A stretch of DNA of 64,000 nt from Puniceicoccales bacterium Verruco_02 (lineage in GTDB: Bacteria; Verrucomicrobiota; Verrucomicrobiia; Opitutales; Oceanipulchritudinaceae): assembly GCA_001604585.1 (NCBI GenBank), contig LVBW01000020.1:23307-87306 (forward strand), written 5' to 3'. A model generated the notes under the pieces. That model was not told where the DNA came from. It saw only the letters and a list, made by a program, of their open reading frames with translations, and did not search any database. The position numbers were made by a program, and so were the translations under genes. How positions within the stretch are numbered: position 1 is the stretch's first letter; each line of letters begins with the position of its first letter. Positions 60,650-64,000 of this stretch are shown piece after piece.

Positions 60650-61417
60650 CTATCTGCGCAGGACCATGTCCAGCATTCTGTTTGGTATTTCGTAAAACTC
60701 GGACCCCATGTAGTGAGCAAGAAGAGTTGCCGTGAAGGACAGGGCCGAGATTCCGGCCAATATCCTTACCGAGAAGCTGACGACGAACACGTTCATCTTC
60801 GGGGCCACCTTGCCAAGGAGGGAGAAGGTCGTGTTCACAAGGAAGTTGATCGCGATGAAGGGGGCGCTCATCAGCAGCCCGATTATGAATATCTGGTTTG
60901 TGACGTGCATCAGCGTGTTGAAGGACACGCCACTGGTGTTGAGGCAGCCCGCAGGCAGGGCCTGAAAGCTCTGTGCAAGGGCATGGATTACATCGCGGTG
61001 GATGCCCAGGGTCAGAAATACGGTCAGGCTGAAATAGTAGAACAGGGCGCCAAGGCCAGTTCCTGCCCCGCTGGAAGAGGACGGGTCGAAGGATTCCGAA
61101 CGCAATAGACCAATTTCGTTCGTTATCGTCTCGCTTGCGAAGTTGATGCATGAAAATACGCCCTGCACGGCAAGCCCCATCAGGATGCCCACAAACAGCT
61201 CAAAGAGCAAGTTAAGGGCCAGAGTTGTCACCTTGGCTCCGTAAAGATTCACCTCCGGGGTCAGCGGCATCATCGCCACGGCAAGGAGCAGGCCCAGAGC
61301 CACGCGTATCTGGGTGGGCACGATATTGCCCCCTAGCACAGGCACGGCCAGCATGAGTGCTCCGGTGCGCGTGAAGGTCAGCATAAGGCCGTAAATGTTT
61401 TCCAGTTCAAAGTTCAT
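60650..61417 (-). CDS. fliR: Flagellar type III export apparatus protein FliR
   Basis: A 255-residue inner-membrane component of the export pore. The start at 61417 (MNFELENIYGLMLTFTRTGALML) overlaps the fliQ stop by four bases (ATGA). Helical segments include VALGLLLAVAMMPL, LFELFVGILMGLAVQGVFSCINFASETI and FIIGLLMSAPFIAINFLVNTTFSLLGKVAPKMNVFVVSF, the last being a FliR signature. It precedes flhB. Confidence 0.96.
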   Translation of the reverse strand: MNFELENIYGLMLTFTRTGALMLAVPVLGGNIVPTQIRVALGLLLAVAMMPLTPEVNLYGAKVTTLALNLLFELFVGILMGLAVQGVFSCINFASETITNEIGLLRSESFDPSSSSGAGTGLGALFYYFSLTVFLTLGIHRDVIHALAQSFQALPAGCLNTSGVSFNTLMHVTNQIFIIGLLMSAPFIAINFLVNTTFSLLGKVAPKMNVFVVSFSVRILAGISALSFTATLLAHYMGSEFYEIPNRMLDMVLRR

Positions 61418-61683
61418 GCGCCAACGTCCGCTATGCGCTGGAAGATCTGGAGGGTGAATTCGATGAGGGTGCGCAGCATCCACTGCGAGACGATGATCAT
61501 GACAAGGCCCACGCCTATTAGTTTTGGCACAAAGGCCAGCGTCTGCTCCTGAATGCTGGTCACCGTCTGTATCAGGCTTATGACAAGGCCGATGATGATG
61601 GCCGCCGCCAGTATGGGGCCGACCATGATGAATGCCGTGGCAACGGTCTGGCGCAGTATGTCGATGGCGGTTTCTATTGTCAT
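61414..61683 (-). CDS. fliQ: Flagellar type III export apparatus protein FliQ
   Basis: An 89-residue inner-membrane protein with two helices (VATAFIMVGPILAAAIIIGLVISLIQ and FVPKLIGVGLVMIIVSQWMLRTLIEF). The ISLIQTVTSIQEQTLAFVPKL stretch between them is the family signature. It is the first flagellar gene seen in this operon. fliP, which normally precedes it, is not in the adjacent upstream 194 bases, where the next gene is unrelated. Confidence 0.95.
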   Translation of the reverse strand: MTIETAIDILRQTVATAFIMVGPILAAAIIIGLVISLIQTVTSIQEQTLAFVPKLIGVGLVMIIVSQWMLRTLIEFTLQIFQRIADVGA

Positions 61684-61877
61684 GGGTGGAAAGCTTTTCT
61701 GCCGATTCTGGCTTGCGTCAGTGTAGCAGATGTTGCGCCTTAAGTCCTTAGTGGTTGCATTTCAACGTATTAAACAAAGTGGCTGCAAGGATGGCAGAAA
61801 CTTAAGCACTTTCTTCCGCTTTTTGAGGCCTCAGAGGTCTTCTCCCCTTGCGCGGCTTAGCGTTCACTTTGCCATTG

Positions 61878-62915
61878 CTAGCGGACAAGGTACTCTGTGT
61901 TGGTGTAAACGCCATCGACGAACACCGTGGAGCCGGGGCGTATCACGTATTCGCATAGGCCAAATTCGCTCTGCGGATTGCCCCAGTCGTAGGTGTAGCC
62001 GAGTCTTGTCCAAGGGAAGCCGCGGCGGGATAGTACGTAGCTGGTTTGCTCCTTGGCGTAATACCATGCCTTGTAGCTCTCGCTGACGCTCTGTTCCGGG
62101 CTGTCGGGGAAGGATAGCTCCGCTTCGCAGTCTCCGGGGAAGGGGTCGGCACTGGGGCGGAATAGATCCTGTGGCCTGACTAGAAACTCCACCCAGTAGG
62201 CGTAGTCTCGGTCAGGGCGAAGGCCCAGTACTTGTTTCATGCGCAGGGCGAGGGGAGTGTTACCGGCCTTGTATGCGAGAGCAAAGTCCTGCGCCTGTGG
62301 GCAGAGGCTAACCCATGTTTCCCAGTTCATCTCCAGTTCGGCTCCTGGAACGTAGCTGTTGATGTACGTCGCGGGCATCCATGAGACGACTCTTATCATT
62401 GTCCGCTCTGGGTTCCAGAGCAGCCGTTCGTTGTAGTAGGTGATGGGTTCCAGCGTGCGGCAGATTTCGTCAGCCTCGGCAATTCTCGCATCCTCTATGG
62501 AGAGGTAGTATGCGTGCCATGTGAGGCCCTCGCTGCCGTCAGAGGCCAGCCAGCCATTGATGGCATAGTTGTAAGTGAGGCGCGGGTCAGTCGTTTCTTT
62601 CCAGAACCATTCCCAACTATTTAGGGTGAGGTTGTAAATGTACGGATAAGTGCTCTGTCCCATCCAGTACCAGGTTCTCTGGTCGTTCACGTACACCCAT
62701 GCGCTGGCCGTGCCGTCGCCCATCTCGTATATCCAGCCCCAGTTTGTGTGATAGTACCAGTCCTCTCCGGCCGGTAGTATGTAGCCGAACCACTCCGAAT
62801 GGAGCCACCCGGCAGACGCCTCCTCGGCTCCGTCGACGATGGAAGCGGGGGCCTTGTGTATTCCAAGTGCGATCAGTGCAAGACAGAGGACTCTTTGGAT
62901 GGCTGGAGCATTCAT
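61878..62915 (-). CDS. Secreted protein with N-terminal aromatic repeat module, function unknown
   Basis: A 345-residue exported protein (MNAPAIQRVLCLALIALGIHKAPAS signal). Residues ~36-115 are the same type of aromatic repeat seen at the C-termini of two other secreted proteins in the window (WGWIYEMGDGTASAWVYVNDQRTW, TYPYIYNLTLNSWEWFW). The rest (EMNWETWVSLCPQAQDFALAYKAGNTPLALRMKQVLGL, DYAYWVEFLVRPQDLFRP) has the look of short binding modules but no named family. Here the module is N-terminal, so it is not simply a C-terminal sorting tail. Confidence 0.7.
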   Translation of the reverse strand: MNAPAIQRVLCLALIALGIHKAPASIVDGAEEASAGWLHSEWFGYILPAGEDWYYHTNWGWIYEMGDGTASAWVYVNDQRTWYWMGQSTYPYIYNLTLNSWEWFWKETTDPRLTYNYAINGWLASDGSEGLTWHAYYLSIEDARIAEADEICRTLEPITYYNERLLWNPERTMIRVVSWMPATYINSYVPGAELEMNWETWVSLCPQAQDFALAYKAGNTPLALRMKQVLGLRPDRDYAYWVEFLVRPQDLFRPSADPFPGDCEAELSFPDSPEQSVSESYKAWYYAKEQTSYVLSRRGFPWTRLGYTYDWGNPQSEFGLCEYVIRPGSTVFVDGVYTNTEYLVR

Positions 62916-62955
62916 GCCTCGTTATTATGCTGCCAAGGTCGGCAGCTCTGCAACA

Positions 62956-62993
62956 AAAGACGCCCTTCCCGGCGCTGCGGGAAGGGCGTCTTT
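62956..62993 (-). terminator. Intrinsic terminator of the ferritin gene
   Basis: A perfect 16-bp stem (AAAGACGCCCTTCCCG at 62956-62971 with CGGGAAGGGCGTCTTT at 62978-62993) and a 6-base loop. On the minus strand it is followed by TGTTG after a TTTT. It starts 30 bases after the ferritin stop codon. Confidence 0.85.
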
Positions 62994-63022
62994 GCAAGTT
63001 GCCTAGACTTGCCAAGGCTTGG

Positions 63023-63517
63023 CTATTCGCCGCCTGTCAGGTCTTTGACAATGTGGCGGTCGAGCGTGTAGATGGAGCCGGCGCATGTGGCTCTTTCTAC
63101 AAGAGTCACCATTCTGTTGGCCCATACTTCCTCCTCAACCTGCTCGTCGATGAACCAGTTCATCAGGTTGCGGGTGGGGTAGTCCTTTTCGGCGAGGGCT
63201 ATTTCGTAGGTTTCGACTACGCCCGCAGTGTTTGCCTTTTCGTGGGCAAGGGCGGCCTTGGCCACTTCAAGGAGGTTTTTGAACTGGCTTGGCGGTGCCT
63301 TTGTGGCGTTGAGGACGGGCATTACTCCGAGGTCGAGCATGTGCTCGATGATTTTCTCGGTGTGTTCACGTTCCTCTTCAGCCTGCTTTTTGAAGAACTC
63401 GGCAAAGCCGGGGAAGTCGTTGGCGGAGCACCAGATGGAAAGGGCATCGTAGGTAATGGAAGCGTCGCGCTCCTTGTCTATCTGGGAGTGTAGTGCGTCG
63501 ATAACTTTCTGATTCAT
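63023..63517 (-). CDS. ftnA: Ferritin
   Basis: A 164-residue iron-storage protein that forms a 24-subunit shell and oxidises Fe(II). Ferroxidase-centre residues are visible: the glutamate in DKERDASITYDA, E and H in EEEREHTEK, a further acidic residue in YEIALAEKDYP, and the DEQVEEEVW helix. The stretch CSANDFPGFAEFFKKQAEEEREH matches bacterial FtnA-type proteins. No heme-ligand methionine of bacterioferritin is seen at the usual place. A minus-strand AGGA about 8 bases before the ATG is a plausible ribosome site. Confidence 0.93.
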   Translation of the reverse strand: MNQKVIDALHSQIDKERDASITYDALSIWCSANDFPGFAEFFKKQAEEEREHTEKIIEHMLDLGVMPVLNATKAPPSQFKNLLEVAKAALAHEKANTAGVVETYEIALAEKDYPTRNLMNWFIDEQVEEEVWANRMVTLVERATCAGSIYTLDRHIVKDLTGGE

Positions 63518-63644
63518 AAGATATTTCCTAGGTTGGGCGGACTATGTCCGCGCTTTTTCAGGTCAGGGGCACAAGCTCATCACAATACTTCTTACGATAC
63601 ACAGGAGTGGGAATTATTCGAGACTTATGCGACAAATAGTGGAC

Positions 63645-64000
63645 TTACCTTTTGTAACGCTCTGCGGCGTCTGGCATGTGCTTGGTTTCCCATACGCGGA
63701 GAACCTCCCTCGCGATAGGCGCCGATGTTGAGCCGCCGAAGAGGTTGTCGCCCGGTTCGACGCCTTCGATTGTAACGGCGATGGCTATCTGTGGGTCGTC
63801 GGCCGGGGCAAAGCAGATGAACCAGGCAATGGTTGATTCGCGCCCAGAGATGTGTATCTGCGCCGTGCCTGTCTTGCCGGAAACGGGAATGTTTACGTTG
63901 CGCTGGACAAGGCGGCCAGTGCCGTTTGTCACGCAGCTCCGCATCCCGTCCATTATGGCCTTGTACTGGGCGGCGTTGATGGGAAGGGGGTCTCCGCCTG
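63645..64000 (-). CDS. Penicillin-binding protein 2-like transpeptidase, C-terminal part (continues beyond window)
   Basis: The frame is open from the window edge (GGDPLPINAAQYKAIMDGMRSCV) to the stop at 63645. The KTG box (VSGKTGTAQIHISG) of the beta-lactam-binding transpeptidase domain is present, followed by AWFICFAPADDPQIAIAVTIEGV and the closing strand with GGSTSAPIAREVLRVWE. These features fit class B PBP2 (cell-elongation, MrdA-type) more than FtsI. The serine nucleophile and SxN motifs lie outside the window. Confidence 0.87.
   Translation of the reverse strand, partial: GGDPLPINAAQYKAIMDGMRSCVTNGTGRLVQRNVNIPVSGKTGTAQIHISGRESTIAWFICFAPADDPQIAIAVTIEGVEPGDNLFGGSTSAPIAREVLRVWETKHMPDAAERYKR

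Overview
The window looks like chromosomal DNA of a motile, Gram-negative heterotroph, most probably a member of the Verrucomicrobiota (Opitutae-like). This is inferred from the primary sigma factor, a PEP-CTERM protein, secreted lamin-tail and LamG proteins, a Xanthomonas/Caulobacter-type TonB receptor and lipid A genes. No rRNA gene is present to confirm it. I see no phage, insertion sequence or CRISPR array. Coding density is high, and many neighbouring genes overlap by 1-4 bases.

Layout. 1-2161: the end of rpoD and a Xer recombinase. 2411-5524: a giant methyltransferase-like/glycosyltransferase/TPR fusion. 5587-11196: a periplasmic TonB_C-repeat protein, a DegT-type aminotransferase, tRNA-Leu(CAG), and a DUF151-UVR / rsmE / MscS run. 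11210-19756: a glycosyltransferase island, with a tightly overlapping five-gene minus-strand operon and a divergent two-domain glycosyltransferase. 19965-35300: a secreted and outer-membrane locus with three calcineurin-like phosphoesterases, a TonB-dependent receptor, a lamin-tail/Calx-beta-like protein, a glycerophosphodiesterase and a propeller-like protein. This reads as organophosphate or nucleic-acid scavenging. 35472-42066: a phosphonate locus. The minus strand encodes an alcohol dehydrogenase, phnX, phnD, phnC and phnE; the divergent strand encodes a PhnF-like regulator and phnM. The C-P lyase core and phnW are absent from the window. 42262-44903: ahcY and metK of the SAM cycle. 45029-49065: a PEP-CTERM gene broken by an in-frame amber codon, then an ArnT-like / PAP2 / GT2 / LAB_N operon for lipid A decoration. 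49229-52728: an HDOD protein, rplU-rpmA and two small membrane or secreted proteins. 52801-61683: a flagellar operon on the minus strand (fliQ, fliR, flhB, flhA, flhF, a small protein, fliA, motA, motB, a small protein). 61878-64000: a secreted aromatic-rich protein, ferritin and the C-terminus of a PBP2-like transpeptidase.

The two adjacent nutrient loci (19965-42066) suggest a cell that gathers phosphorus from extracellular phosphodiesters and from phosphonates. The most unusual points are the make-up of the phosphonate cluster and an aromatic repeat module shared by three secreted proteins in the window. Others are the modular glycosyltransferases and the amber-interrupted PEP-CTERM gene.
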